Assembly (NCBI GenBank): GCA_947475465.1
Contig: CANJLK010000011.1
Span: forward strand, 1-64,000
Source: Caulobacteraceae bacterium
Lineage (GTDB): Bacteria; Pseudomonadota; Alphaproteobacteria; Caulobacterales; Caulobacteraceae
DNA length: 64,000 nt
Direction: 5' to 3'
Below, one piece after another: positions 9,453 to 20,177 of the stretch (the stretch's first letter is position 1; every line of letters begins with the position of its first letter). A program made the position numbers and the translations under genes. The notes beneath the pieces were generated by a model, which saw only the letters and a list, made by a program, of their open reading frames with translations, ran no database searches and was not told the origin of the DNA.

Positions 9453-10123
9453 GGGCCGGTTCGCCTCAGCGCGACGTCGAACACTTCGTCGCCACGGGTC
9501 AGACGGCCCGACCAGCGGCCATCACCGCCGTCATGCAGGGTAACGACGGACTGGAGCGTGTCGCGCACCGTGAAGCGCAGGGTCAGGTCCGAACCGGAGC
9601 GCTGGATATCGTCCACCAGGCCGGAGGCGCCCAGGGCGCCGGGGCGGGTGAGGTCGCGCCACACACCTTCGAGCCGGTCGCGGCGGTCCACGAGTTGCAG
9701 GGCGTAGAGCGCCCCGCCTCGGCCGGCCTCAAGGGTCCAGCCGCCGTCGAGAGGCCCCTGGAATTGCTCGGCGGAGGCGAAGGAAGCCCGCAGGCGGCTG
9801 TCGTAGGCGAGGTCGCGCACGCCGGGCGGGCCGTCCGGGGTCTTTCCCGTCTCTTCCAGATGCACCGGCGCGGTGAGCCGCGGGCCCGGCGGCGGCGCAT
9901 AGGGAATAGGCCCAGCCGGCACGGAGGGGGGGATGCGGACCGGAGACGGATCTGGGTCGGGGGCGATCTTCTGGCCCGCCACGTCGGGCTCGTCCTGGTC
10001 CCGTGACAGGGGCGCGTCGGGATGGTCGAGAAGCGCGCCGATCGGGTCGGCGGGCGGCTGCGCGCGGGCGGCGGCCGGCAGGGCGGCTAGCCCCAACGCC
10101 AGGAAAAGGGCCGGCGCGCGCAG
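9449..10123 (-). CDS. Secreted protein of unknown function
   Basis: About 224 residues if it begins at the CTG at 10123. The N-terminus then reads as a signal peptide (LFLALGLAALPAAARA, then QPP), followed by a Pro/Asp-rich linker and a C-terminal beta-rich domain (GGWTLEAGRGGALYALQLVD ... RWSGRLTRGDEVFDVALRR) that looks like a lipocalin-like or META-like fold, but I do not recognise a family. No ATG, GTG or good TTG fits the signal peptide exactly; an ATG at 10240 inside the upstream lyase gene is the alternative start. The gene follows the CitE-like lyase with 4 bases between that stop and this start, suggesting co-transcription. Confidence 0.6.
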   Translation of the reverse strand: MRAPALFLALGLAALPAAARAQPPADPIGALLDHPDAPLSRDQDEPDVAGQKIAPDPDPSPVRIPPSVPAGPIPYAPPPGPRLTAPVHLEETGKTPDGPPGVRDLAYDSRLRASFASAEQFQGPLDGGWTLEAGRGGALYALQLVDRRDRLEGVWRDLTRPGALGASGLVDDIQRSGSDLTLRFTVRDTLQSVVTLHDGGDGRWSGRLTRGDEVFDVALRRTGP

Positions 10124-10127
10124 GGTC

Positions 10128-10988
10128 TCAGCCCGCCCGGGCGGCGATGGCGTCGGCGAGGGCCAGCGTGCGCCGTGCCTCTTCCAGATGCAGCCGTTCG
10201 ACCATGCGCCCCTCGACCTTGAGCACGCCCTTGCCGGCATTCTCCGGCAAATCGAAGGCCTGCGCCACCGTCGCGGCCCAGGCGACGGCCTCAGGTTCCG
10301 GCGTGAAGGCGCGATTGGCGGTCTCCAGGTGACTCGGATGGATCAGGGTCTTGCCGTCGAAGCCGTAGTCGGCGCCCTGCGCGCACTCCCGCGCCAGGCC
10401 CTCAAGGTCGCGGATGTCGTTGTAGACCCCGTCGAGGATCGTCAGCCCGTGGGCGCGGGCGGCCATCACGCTCATGGCCAGGGCCGCATGCAGGGGGCCG
10501 CGGTCCGCGCCCGGGCGGCAGCGCATGGCCTTGGCCAGGTCGTTGGTCCCTATCACCCAGGCCCCGGCGCCGGAGGCGCTCGAGGCGCGGCCAAGCTCGT
10601 CCAGGGCGAAGAGCGCCTGCGGCGTCTCGATCATCGCCCAGATCGGGATACCCGGGCCGAGCGCCGCGCGCACGGCGGCGAAATCGGCCGACGCCGAGAC
10701 CTTGGGGACCAGCACCGCCTGCGGCCGCGCCCTGGCCATGGCGGCGAGATCGTCCGCGCCCCAGGGGGTGTCGAGACCGTTCACCCGCACCACCAGCTCG
10801 CGCGCGCCGAAGCCGCCCTCGCCGACAGCCTGCGCCGCCTGGGCGCGGGCCTCCGGCTTGGCGTCAGGGCCCACGGCGTCCTCCAGGTCGAGAATCACCA
10901 CGTCGCAGGCGAGGGTGCGCGCCTTCTCAAGCGCGCGGGCGTTGGAGGCCGGCAGGTAGAGAGCGCTGCGGCGCGGGCGGGCGGCCAT
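10128..10988 (-). CDS. HpcH/HpaI-family CoA ester lyase (CitE-like)
   Basis: A roughly 286-residue TIM-barrel lyase related to citrate lyase beta and malyl-CoA lyase. Seen: PRRSALYLPASN near the N-terminus, ILDLEDAVGPD (metal-binding acidic residue), RVNG, VLVPKVS, WAMIETPQA (metal Glu), and the C-terminal DGKTLIHPSHL. Such enzymes cleave or make CoA thioesters such as malyl- or citramalyl-CoA; the exact substrate is open. I prefer the ATG at 10988 over the TTG at 11009. It precedes the secreted protein gene closely on the same strand. Confidence 0.86.
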   Translation of the reverse strand: MAARPRRSALYLPASNARALEKARTLACDVVILDLEDAVGPDAKPEARAQAAQAVGEGGFGARELVVRVNGLDTPWGADDLAAMARARPQAVLVPKVSASADFAAVRAALGPGIPIWAMIETPQALFALDELGRASSASGAGAWVIGTNDLAKAMRCRPGADRGPLHAALAMSVMAARAHGLTILDGVYNDIRDLEGLARECAQGADYGFDGKTLIHPSHLETANRAFTPEPEAVAWAATVAQAFDLPENAGKGVLKVEGRMVERLHLEEARRTLALADAIAARAG

Positions 10989-11064
10989 AGGGGCCGGCGG
11001 CGGTTGCAAGGCGGGCGCTCCTCACGCATGGATGAACCCTACTCTTAGCGGTTAGGATGGGGGC

Positions 11065-11457
11065 ATGACCACTCGCTACGATCCCGAGGCCCGCAACGTG
11101 CTGGGAACCGAGCTCAGGCCCTGTTCCGTGGCGCCGATGACCGGATTCTTCCGCAACGGCTGCTGCGAGACGAGCCACGACGACACCGGCCTGCACACGG
11201 TATGCGCCGTCATGACCGCCGACTTCCTGGCCTTCAGCCGCGCGGCGGGCAACGACCTGTCCACGCCGATGCCGGAGCATGGCTTCGACGGCCTTAAACC
11301 CGGCGACCGCTGGTGCCTTTGCGCGCCGCGCTGGAAGGAGGCGCTGGACGCCGGCGCCGCCCCGCAGCTGGTGCTTGAGGCCACCCACGAGGAGACGCTC
11401 GCCATCGTCCCGCTGGGCGTGCTCAAGGATTACGCCTTCGAGGCTTCAGGCCACTAG
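11065..11457 (+). CDS. DUF2237 family protein
   Basis: A 130-residue protein with the full DUF2237 pattern: NVLGTELRPCS, MTGFFRNGCCETSHDDTGLH, VCAVMTADFLAFSRAAGNDL, LKPGDRWCLCAPRWKEAL and LEATHEETLAIVPLGVLKDYA. Several conserved cysteines and histidines suggest metal or redox chemistry, but the family has no firm function that I know. It is divergently placed from the CitE-like lyase and followed by a palindromic repeat. Confidence 0.88.
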   Translation: MTTRYDPEARNVLGTELRPCSVAPMTGFFRNGCCETSHDDTGLHTVCAVMTADFLAFSRAAGNDLSTPMPEHGFDGLKPGDRWCLCAPRWKEALDAGAAPQLVLEATHEETLAIVPLGVLKDYAFEASGH

Positions 11458-11465
11458 AATTGCGA

Positions 11466-11563
11466 CCCTTCGGGGGAGCTGTCGGCAAAGCTGACTGGGG
11501 GGTGACCGCCGCCTTCTGAGCGGACTCCCTCCGGCCCTTCGGGCCACCCCCCAATGGGGAGGA
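11466..11563. repeat. Intergenic palindromic repeat element
   Basis: Between the convergent DUF2237 and thpR genes. Visible pairings: TGGGGGGTG near 11496-11504 with CACCCCCCA at 11545-11553, and an inner hairpin GGCCC-TTC-GGGCC at 11533-11545. The first part also contains AGCT separated by a short loop. The arrangement resembles dispersed intergenic repeats of Caulobacterales genomes. It may also act as a two-way transcription barrier, although U-tracts are lacking. Confidence 0.5.
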
Positions 11564-11564
11564 A

Positions 11565-12101
11565 CTAGCCCAGCGGATATTCCGCCTCCCGCCGGTAGCG
11601 TGAACCCTCGCCGCCCAGGGTGCTGGAGTAGAGGCCGAAGCGGTCGATGGGGATCGGCGGGGATTGCAGCAGATTGTTGGCCTGGACCCAGGCGCCGACC
11701 TCGGCCGGGTTGGCGTGGCGCAGATAGGCCAGGGTCACGTGCGGGCGGTAGGTGCGCGGGTCGGGCTTGAGTCCCACGCGCCGGGCGGCGGTCTCGCAGG
11801 CGCGGGCGAGGCGCTGCAGGGGCTCCGACTGGGCCAGCCCCGCCCAGACGGCGTGCACATCGGCGCCCTCGCCGAACGCGCCGGCGCCTTGCAGGACAAT
11901 CTCGAAGGCGGGCAGGCGCAGCGCCGCCAGCTCGGCGTCCAGGTCGCGAGCGATGTCCTCGCGGATGTCTCCCACGAACCGCAAGGTCACGTGCAGGGCC
12001 TCCAGCGGCCTCCAGCGGGCGGCCTCGATCCCGTGCTGGCGGCGGGCCAGGGCCTGGCCGATGTCGTCTGGAACCGAGAGCGCGGCGAACAGGCGGATCA
12101 T
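11565..12101 (-). CDS. thpR: RNA 2',3'-cyclic phosphodiesterase
   Basis: A 178-residue member of the 2H phosphoesterase superfamily (LigT/ThpR), which opens 2',3'-cyclic phosphate ends of RNA. Both catalytic His-x-Thr motifs are present: HVTL at 37-40 and HVTL at 121-124. The N-terminus MIRLFAALSVPDDI is typical. The length is normal. No operon partner is evident; it is divergent from the Bax-inhibitor-like gene. Confidence 0.93.
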   Translation of the reverse strand: MIRLFAALSVPDDIGQALARRQHGIEAARWRPLEALHVTLRFVGDIREDIARDLDAELAALRLPAFEIVLQGAGAFGEGADVHAVWAGLAQSEPLQRLARACETAARRVGLKPDPRTYRPHVTLAYLRHANPAEVGAWVQANNLLQSPPIPIDRFGLYSSTLGGEGSRYRREAEYPLG

Positions 12102-12215
12102 GGCGGCGATTGTCTCACAGAAGCTTCACTGCGTAAGGCCTTGCTTCCGCCTCATCGGACCACGATATTTGAGAGGCGCCCAATCGGGGCGTTTGGAATC
12201 AAGGACTTTGCTCAC

Positions 12216-12968
12216 ATGAGCGACTTCAACCGCGGCTACTCGAGCGCGATCCCCACGGATCGGGCCGACATGTCGGTTGACGCCGGGCTCCGCAGCTTCA
12301 TGCTCGGCGTCTATAACAAGGTGGCCCTGGGCCTGGTGCTCTCGGCCGGCCTGGCCTTCCTGACGGGCGCCTATCCGCCGGTGCGGGACCTGCTCTTCCG
12401 GGTCACGGCCGATGGCAGGGCCGCCGGCTTCACCCCGCTGGGCATGATCGTGGCCTTCGCCCCGATCGTCGTGATGCTGGTCTCCGGCTTTGCGATCCGC
12501 AACCCGACCGCCAAGAGCGCCGGCGCCCTTTACTGGACCATCGTCAGCCTGATCGGCGCCTCCCTGGGCGTGGTCGTGCTGCTCTACACCGGCGCATCGA
12601 TCGCCTCGACCTTCCTGATCACGGCGGCGGCCTTCGGCTCCCTCTCCCTGGTGGGCTACACCACCAAGAAGGACCTGACCGGCTTCGGCAGCTTCCTGAT
12701 CATGGGCGTCGTCGGCCTGCTGATCGCCAGCGTGGTCAACATGTTCCTGCACCTGGCCGCCATCGCCTTCATCGTCAACATCCTGGGCGTGCTGATCTTC
12801 GCGGGCCTCGTCGCCTACGACACCCAGCGCCTGAAGATGACCTACTACCAGCTGGGCGGCGACCAGCAGGCCATGAGCGTGGCCACCAACTACGGCGCGC
12901 TCAGCCTCTACATCAACTTCATCAACCTCTTCCAATTCCTGCTGAGCATGCTGGGCAGCCGCCGCTAG
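12216..12968 (+). CDS. Bax inhibitor-1/YccA family membrane protein
   Basis: A 250-residue protein with about seven transmembrane helices. The C-terminal signature ILGVLIFAGLVAYDTQRLK and the final helix NFINLFQFLLSMLGSRR match bacterial BI-1/YbhL-type proteins, which include proton-sensitive calcium channels and interact with FtsH-type quality control in some bacteria. The start at ATG 12216 (MSDFNRGYSS) follows AAGGAC 9 bases upstream; a longer upstream frame is not coding. A strong terminator lies directly downstream at 13000. Confidence 0.92.
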   Translation: MSDFNRGYSSAIPTDRADMSVDAGLRSFMLGVYNKVALGLVLSAGLAFLTGAYPPVRDLLFRVTADGRAAGFTPLGMIVAFAPIVVMLVSGFAIRNPTAKSAGALYWTIVSLIGASLGVVVLLYTGASIASTFLITAAAFGSLSLVGYTTKKDLTGFGSFLIMGVVGLLIASVVNMFLHLAAIAFIVNILGVLIFAGLVAYDTQRLKMTYYQLGGDQQAMSVATNYGALSLYINFINLFQFLLSMLGSRR

Positions 12969-12999
12969 GCGGATCCGTCTGACAGCGACGAAGAGATCG

Positions 13000-13028
13000 G
13001 CCCCGGCGGGAAACCTCCGGGGCTTTTT
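13000..13028 (+). terminator. Rho-independent terminator after the BI-1 gene
   Basis: GCCCCGG at 13000-13006 pairs with CCGGGGC at 13017-13023 across a 10-base loop and is followed by TTTTT. It lies 31 bases after the stop of the upstream plus-strand gene. Confidence 0.85.
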
Positions 13029-13033
13029 CGTGT

Positions 13034-13369
13034 CTAGTCCACCACCTTGAACCGGCCGCGGTCGAAAAAGCGCAGCAGGGGTTCGAGCTCGTGGCCGCGC
13101 TTCAGCACCATGTCACCCTGGCCCAGGATCGACCAGGCGCCCTGGCGGGCGGCGAGCGCCGGGCGCTTCTCGATCCGGTAGAGCGGCTGCTCGGAGCAGC
13201 GGCGATAGACCGAGAAAACGCAACGGTCGGACAGGCCGTCGATGGCGTAGTCGCGCCACTCGCCGGCCGCCACCATGCGACCGTAGAGCCCGAGCAGGCG
13301 TGTGAGCTCACGCCGCTCGAAGAAGACGCTCGCCCGTGCGGGCGAGGCGTAGGACGGATCCAAAGCCAT
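13034..13369 (-). CDS. DUF2794 family protein
   Basis: A 111-residue alphaproteobacterial protein of the DUF2794 family. Characteristic segments: VFFERRELTRLLGLYGRMV, AAGEWRDYAID, VFSVYRRCSEQPLYRIEKRP and LKRGHELEPLL. The function is not known to me. It is monocistronic, on the minus strand, convergent with the BI-1 gene. Confidence 0.85.
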   Translation of the reverse strand: MALDPSYASPARASVFFERRELTRLLGLYGRMVAAGEWRDYAIDGLSDRCVFSVYRRCSEQPLYRIEKRPALAARQGAWSILGQGDMVLKRGHELEPLLRFFDRGRFKVVD

Positions 13370-13435
13370 CGCCTGGGAGCCTAAACCGAAACTCCGGGCC
13401 GAGGCCAGAGCCAGAATTGGGCTAGTTCCACCCCC

Positions 13436-13631
13436 GGAGGGCGCCCAGAAATGACCTTATTCCCGACCCTTCGCCGCCTGATGCGGCCGCCATATTCCAG
13501 TTGTCGGTTGGTCAGGCGGTGGTCCCGGATCCTGAACAGCCCCCCCAGCCCCCCTGGGATTGGCGCATTGGCCAGCCGACACTTCCGATATGACCCCCGC
13601 GGGTGCTCTCCAGCCGCGGGGGTTTTTCTTT
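13436..13631 (+). ncRNA. Candidate structured small RNA with a C-rich apical loop
   Basis: No coding gene fits this plus-strand interval, yet it ends in a clear intrinsic terminator and folds well. Seen: hairpin GCCGC-CTGAT-GCGGC (13473-13487); a 13-pair stem, 13502-13514 with 13569-13581, including two G-U pairs; an inner 8-pair stem GGTCCCGG (13521-13528) with CTGGGATT (13554-13561); and a 25-base apical loop holding two C-runs (seven C at 13540-13546, six C at 13549-13554, the last pairing in the stem); then the terminator. A sequence GCTAGTTC at 13421-13428 resembles a Caulobacter -10 box, but I see no -35 box. C-rich loops pair with Shine-Dalgarno sequences in known alphaproteobacterial sRNAs. 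The 5' end is a guess. Confidence 0.4.
13593..13631 (+). terminator. Strong intrinsic terminator with no plus-strand gene upstream
   Basis: ACCCCCGCGG (13593-13602) pairs with CCGCGGGGGT (13614-13623) and is followed by TTTTCTTT. The T-tract is on the plus strand only, so it should end a plus-strand transcript. The gene to the left is on the minus strand, which points to an independent RNA. Confidence 0.8.
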
Positions 13632-13651
13632 GCGCCGAAGACCAGCCGCCC

Positions 13652-14344
13652 TCAGGCCCTGGGCTGGCCGACGCCGAGAATGCGGCCGCCGTGGCCGCCC
13701 TGGACGATCACCACGGACTTCAGGCCCTCCTCGGCCGGGACCGGCAGGCGGAAGGCGGCCGGGCGACCGCGCCAGCCGCCCAGGCGGGTGACCTCGCGGA
13801 CCACGTTCTTGTGAGGAATGGTCTGCCCCTTGTTGTCGCCGCTCTTGACGACGACGTCGCGTTCGCGCGGGTCGTATCGGACCAGCCAGACATCGCCGCC
13901 CCCGCGCGGCGCGCGTCCCGAGCCGACATAGACCCTGGCCCCGGAGAAGCGGATGTCCGGCGGATCGCGCGGCGCGCGGGCGGCGTCGCCGATGAGCTTG
14001 ATCACTCGATCGCCCTTCAGGCCGGCGGCCTGGGTGCGGCCGTCCACCACCACCTGCGGCGTATAGGGCTCGCGCAAGGACAGCTTGGCCACATAGGCCT
14101 TCTGGCGTTCCGTGAACTCCGGCCTTGCGAAGGTGTCGGCCCAGCCGAGGTAATCCCAGTAGTCGACGGGGAAGGTGAGGGCGAGCACGCCCGGGCGTTC
14201 GGCCAGCTTGGCCAGGTTGGCGTTCGCCTCGCCGCAGGCCGCGCAGCCCTGGGCCGTGTAGAGCTCGACCACCACGGGCGGCTTGGCCACCGCCGAAAGC
14301 GGCGCGGCGAGCAGGATCAGGCTTAAAAGCGCGGTCTTCCGCAT
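13652..14344 (-). CDS. Secreted DUF1223 (thioredoxin-like) protein
   Basis: A 230-residue exported protein: signal peptide MRKTALLSLILLAAPLSAVA, then VVVELYTAQGCAACGEAN with a CxxC-type motif, followed by FPVDYWDYLGW, YTPQVVVDG and a C-terminal beta-rich part. These are the hallmarks of DUF1223, a periplasmic thioredoxin-fold family with unproven redox function. It is downstream of acnA on the same strand but separated by a perfect 14-pair hairpin. Confidence 0.88.
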   Translation of the reverse strand: MRKTALLSLILLAAPLSAVAKPPVVVELYTAQGCAACGEANANLAKLAERPGVLALTFPVDYWDYLGWADTFARPEFTERQKAYVAKLSLREPYTPQVVVDGRTQAAGLKGDRVIKLIGDAARAPRDPPDIRFSGARVYVGSGRAPRGGGDVWLVRYDPRERDVVVKSGDNKGQTIPHKNVVREVTRLGGWRGRPAAFRLPVPAEEGLKSVVIVQGGHGGRILGVGQPRA

Positions 14345-14392
14345 GCCCGGCGACTTAAGCGGAGTTCGCTGGACTGTAAATTACAAGAAGGC

Positions 14393-14424
14393 GTGAGGGG
14401 ACGGCCAGCCGGCCGTCCCCTCAC
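14393..14424. terminator. Perfect 14-pair hairpin downstream of acnA
   Basis: Arms at 14393-14406 and 14411-14424 are perfectly complementary with a 4-base loop. It begins 4 bases beyond the acnA stop. A short pyrimidine stretch follows on the minus strand. Likely terminator between acnA and the DUF1223 gene. Confidence 0.75.
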
Positions 14425-14428
14425 CCGA

Positions 14429-17122
<2,694 letters not shown>

Positions 17123-17320
17123 GTGGGGAGATCCTCTCTCTGTGCCGGCCGCATCACGTCCGCCGAAGGGATCGCGCGCTTTTGGAGCGGGACACACAGC
17201 GTCCCTTCCGGCGCGGCGAACGTCCCCCAAGGTGACGGCGGCCGCGGGCTTAATAGACTGCCGACCGTTAGCAGTCCATGCACCGGCACGGCGCAGCTTG
17301 GTCGGGTTTGTGAGGATGCG

Positions 17321-17953
17321 GTGATCGAGTCCCTGGAACTGAGCGGATTGGGCGCGAGCCGGGGCGGCCGGCGCCTGTTCTCGAACCTCTCCCTGACCCT
17401 CAAGATGGGCGAGGCCTGCGCGCTGACCGGCGCCAACGGCTCGGGAAAGACCACCCTGCTGCGCGCCGTGGCCGGCCTGGTCGAGGTCGACGAGGGCACT
17501 GTCGGCTTCGTTGGCATGGATCCCTCGGAGGCCCGTGCGTCGGGCCTGCATCTGATCGGCCACCAGGACGGGTTCAAGCCCGGCCGCACGGCTCGCGAGG
17601 AGCTGGATTTCTGGAGCCTGTGGAGCGGCGGCGGCGAGCGTGAACTGCAGGCCGCCATCAAGGTGCTGGATCTGAAGCTTCTGCTCGACCTCGAGGTGCG
17701 CAGGCTTTCGGCCGGCCAGCGGCGACGGGTGGCGCTTGCCCGCCTGCTTGCGGTGCCCCGGGCCCTGTGGCTGCTGGACGAACCGCTCAGCCCCCTGGAC
17801 GCCCGCTGGCGGGCGCAAATGGGGGAGATCATGGCCCGCCACCTGGCCGGCGGCGGCATGATCTTGGCCGCCGTGCACGATCCACTGCCCGTCGCCGCAG
17901 TCACCTTCGAAATCCCCGCGCCCGGCGACACCTCCTCAGAGGTCGCGCTTTGA
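17321..17953 (+). CDS. ccmA: Haem exporter ATP-binding protein CcmA
   Basis: A 210-residue ABC ATPase of the CcmABCD complex, which releases holo-CcmE for cytochrome c maturation. Walker A GANGSGKT (37-44), signature LSAGQ (129-133) and Walker B LWLLDEP (149-155) are intact. The start is GTG at 17321 with GAGG 5 bases upstream. The stop overlaps the ccmB start (TTGA), so translation is probably coupled. First gene of the ccm operon. Confidence 0.95.
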   Translation: MIESLELSGLGASRGGRRLFSNLSLTLKMGEACALTGANGSGKTTLLRAVAGLVEVDEGTVGFVGMDPSEARASGLHLIGHQDGFKPGRTAREELDFWSLWSGGGERELQAAIKVLDLKLLLDLEVRRLSAGQRRRVALARLLAVPRALWLLDEPLSPLDARWRAQMGEIMARHLAGGGMILAAVHDPLPVAAVTFEIPAPGDTSSEVAL

Positions 17954-18615
17954 GCCGATTTTCCGCCCTCCTGGCGCGGGAGACGGCGCTCGCCTGGGGC
18001 CGCGGCGGCGGGCCCACCGTCAGCGTCGGCTTCTATGCCGGCGTCGCCACTCTGCTGCCGCTGGCCATCGGCCCGGAAGCCCAGAGGCTGGCCGCCATCG
18101 CGCTCGGCGCAGCCTGGGTGGCGCTGGCGCTGGCGTCCCTGCTGTCGCTCGACCGGCTATTCGAGCGGGACTACGAGGACGGCGCCCTGGACCTCCTGGC
18201 GCTATCGCCGCTGCCGCTGGAACTGACCGCCGCCGCCAAGTGCCTGGGGCAGTGGATCGCCACCGGCGCGCCGCTGGCGCTCGCCGCGCCGATCGCCGCC
18301 ATCGGGCTGGGGGCGCCGGTCTCCCTGGCGCCGCTCGTCTTCATCACCGCTCTTGCGGGCGGACTGGCCTTCGCCTTCGTGGGCGGCATCGGCGCGGCGC
18401 TCAGCCTTGGCGCGCGGAGAGGCGGCCTCCTCACCGCGGTGATCGTCCTGCCGCTCCTCGTGCCGCCGGTGATCTTCGGCGGCGGCGCGCTGGACGCCTC
18501 CGCCAGCGGGCTTCCCTGGACTCCGGGATTCCTGCTGCTCTGCGCCTATGCCGTGGCGGCCCTGGCGCTGGGGCCCATCGCCATGGCGGCCGCCTGCCGC
18601 AACGCCCTGTCGTAA
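17950..18615 (+). CDS. ccmB: Haem exporter membrane protein CcmB
   Basis: A 221-residue protein with six hydrophobic segments and the CcmB-typical LDRLFERDYEDGALDLLALSPLPLE loop in residues 55-85 (split here only for reading). It forms the ABC transporter core with CcmA and CcmC. The start is TTG at 17950, overlapping the ccmA stop by 4 bases. In most alphaproteobacteria ccmC follows directly, but here a Spy-like gene intervenes. Confidence 0.93.
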   Translation: MSRFSALLARETALAWGRGGGPTVSVGFYAGVATLLPLAIGPEAQRLAAIALGAAWVALALASLLSLDRLFERDYEDGALDLLALSPLPLELTAAAKCLGQWIATGAPLALAAPIAAIGLGAPVSLAPLVFITALAGGLAFAFVGGIGAALSLGARRGGLLTAVIVLPLLVPPVIFGGGALDASASGLPWTPGFLLLCAYAVAALALGPIAMAAACRNALS

Positions 18616-18723
18616 CGGGCTTCGACATTACGAAATGGTCACGCGACGGGGCGCCGTTTCGCCTTCATCTGACGCCAGGGTGAAGCTCAGCCATTCGGGT
18701 CGAACGAATCCAGGGAGCCTTCC

Positions 18724-19320
18724 ATGTCACGACGCCTCACAATCACGCTCGCGGGCGCAGCCTTCGCGCTCTACGCGGCCGCCGGCGCGGCCGCGTTTGC
18801 CCAGCCTGCGGCGCCGCCGATGTCCGGTGAGCATATGAGCCCCGGCGGGCCGATGGAGCGCCATGTCATGGTCATGCGCCATGGCGGTCCGGGCGGGCAT
18901 GAGCACCGCGACCCCACCGCCCACCTGAGGGCCATCCTGCAACTGAAGCCCAGCCAGGAAGCGGCGCTGACCGCCTATGTGGCGGCCATGAAGCCGCCGG
19001 AACACGAGGGCATGATGCACAACATGGCGACGGGCGGCCCGCCCGACGGCAAGCCCGCGCCGGAAGCCAAGACCACGCCTGAGCGGCTGGCGGCGATGGA
19101 CAAGATGATGTCCGAGCACATGGCCATGGCCCACGCGCGGCTGGACGCCATCCGCACCTTCTACAACCAGCTCGACCCGGCCCAGAAGAAGGCCTTCGAC
19201 GAACTGCCGCCGCCGATGATGATCATGATGGGCGGGCATGAGGGCGGCCCCCACCGGATGGAGATGATGCACGGCAAGCATCCCATGCCGCCGATGGCGC
19301 CGCCCCAACCGCACTCCTGA
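18724..19320 (+). CDS. Met/His-rich periplasmic protein, Spy/CpxP-like
   Basis: A 198-residue protein with a signal peptide ending about AFAQ (residues 1-28). The mature part is unusually rich in Met and His, for example HVMVMRHGGPGGHEHRD, HEGMMHNM, KMMSEHMAMAHA and the tail RMEMMHGKHPMPPM. It has helical Spy/CpxP-like segments (LQLKPSQEAALTAYVAAMK near residue 70, QLDPAQKKAFDELPPP near 155), so it fits the LTxxQ/metal-resistance superfamily of periplasmic chaperones or metal sponges. It lies between ccmB and ccmC with about 110 bases on each side. Inference: copper or haem-related protection during cytochrome assembly; a general envelope-stress role is equally possible. Confidence 0.75.
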   Translation: MSRRLTITLAGAAFALYAAAGAAAFAQPAAPPMSGEHMSPGGPMERHVMVMRHGGPGGHEHRDPTAHLRAILQLKPSQEAALTAYVAAMKPPEHEGMMHNMATGGPPDGKPAPEAKTTPERLAAMDKMMSEHMAMAHARLDAIRTFYNQLDPAQKKAFDELPPPMMIMMGGHEGGPHRMEMMHGKHPMPPMAPPQPHS

Positions 19321-19432
19321 GGCCCTCCCCGGCGGTCCGCAGGCCCCGCGGGCCGCCGTTTTTCTTGCCCCCTTCCCCCCGCAAGGCCGGTTTCCACTTT
19401 TGCGCGGAGCCCTGGAGCGTTACTGCCGCCCC

Positions 19433-20161
19433 ATGACCTGGGCGCCCGCCTTCCTGTCGAACCCCGAGCGGTTCATGGCCTTCTCCCGTTGGGCCGCGCC
19501 GATGTTCGGGGTGATCGCCGCACTCCTGGGCCTGGCCGGCCTGTGGTTCGGCTTCACGGCGCCTGACGACTATCAGCAGGGCGCGACCGTTCGCATCATG
19601 TTCATCCATGTGCCGGCCTCATGGCTGGCGATGTTCGCCTACGCCTGCCTGGCCGGGGCGAGTTTCCTGGCGCTGGTGTTCCGCCACGCGCTTGCCGACG
19701 CCGCCGCCCAGGCCGCCGCACCGCTGGGCGCCGGCTTCACCTTCCTGGCCCTGGTCACCGGCTCACTGTGGGGCCGGCCGATGTGGGGAACCTGGTGGGT
19801 CTGGGACGCGCGGCTGACCTCGGTGCTGGTGCTGTTCCTCTTCTACCTGGCCTACATGGCGCTGCGGGCCTCGCTCGACGATGAGGTCAAGGGCGCCCGG
19901 GCCGGCGCGATCCTGGCGCTGGTGGGCGCGGTCAACCTGCCGATCGTGGTCTGGAGCGTCGAGTGGTGGAACTCCCTGCACCAGGGCTCGTCGCTGTTCG
20001 CCAAGGGCGGACCGGCCATGCCGCCGGTCTATCTGACCCCGCTGTTCCTGATGGGGCTGGCCTATACGGCCGCCTTCGGCTCGCTGTGGCTGGTGCGGAT
20101 CCGCGGCGAGGTCTGGCGCCGGCGCGCCGAGGCCGCCATGGCCCGGGCGGCCCGCTCTTGA
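19433..20161 (+). CDS. ccmC: Haem lyase/exporter subunit CcmC
   Basis: A 242-residue six-helix membrane protein. The periplasmic tryptophan-rich haem-handling motif WGTWWVWDARLTS lies at 118-130, and the two conserved haem-ligand histidines are H59 (FIHVPASW) and H183 (SLHQGSS). CcmC loads haem onto CcmE. ATG 19433 (MTWAPAFLSNPERF) is preferred over an upstream TTG. ccmD follows 16 bases later. Confidence 0.96.
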   Translation: MTWAPAFLSNPERFMAFSRWAAPMFGVIAALLGLAGLWFGFTAPDDYQQGATVRIMFIHVPASWLAMFAYACLAGASFLALVFRHALADAAAQAAAPLGAGFTFLALVTGSLWGRPMWGTWWVWDARLTSVLVLFLFYLAYMALRASLDDEVKGARAGAILALVGAVNLPIVVWSVEWWNSLHQGSSLFAKGGPAMPPVYLTPLFLMGLAYTAAFGSLWLVRIRGEVWRRRAEAAMARAARS

Positions 20162-20177
20162 GACCAGGGGGCTGACC

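Noticed and set aside
13502-13581. The stem-loop as a 4.5S SRP RNA or 6S RNA
   Set aside because: The conserved SRP apical sequence (GGAAG/AGCAG type) and the 6S large central bubble pattern are not present.
13451-14326. An ATG with an upstream GGAGG near 13451, suggesting a plus-strand protein
   Set aside because: The frame runs through the terminator at 13593 and then antisense to the DUF1223 gene; the region fits a structured RNA better than a protein.
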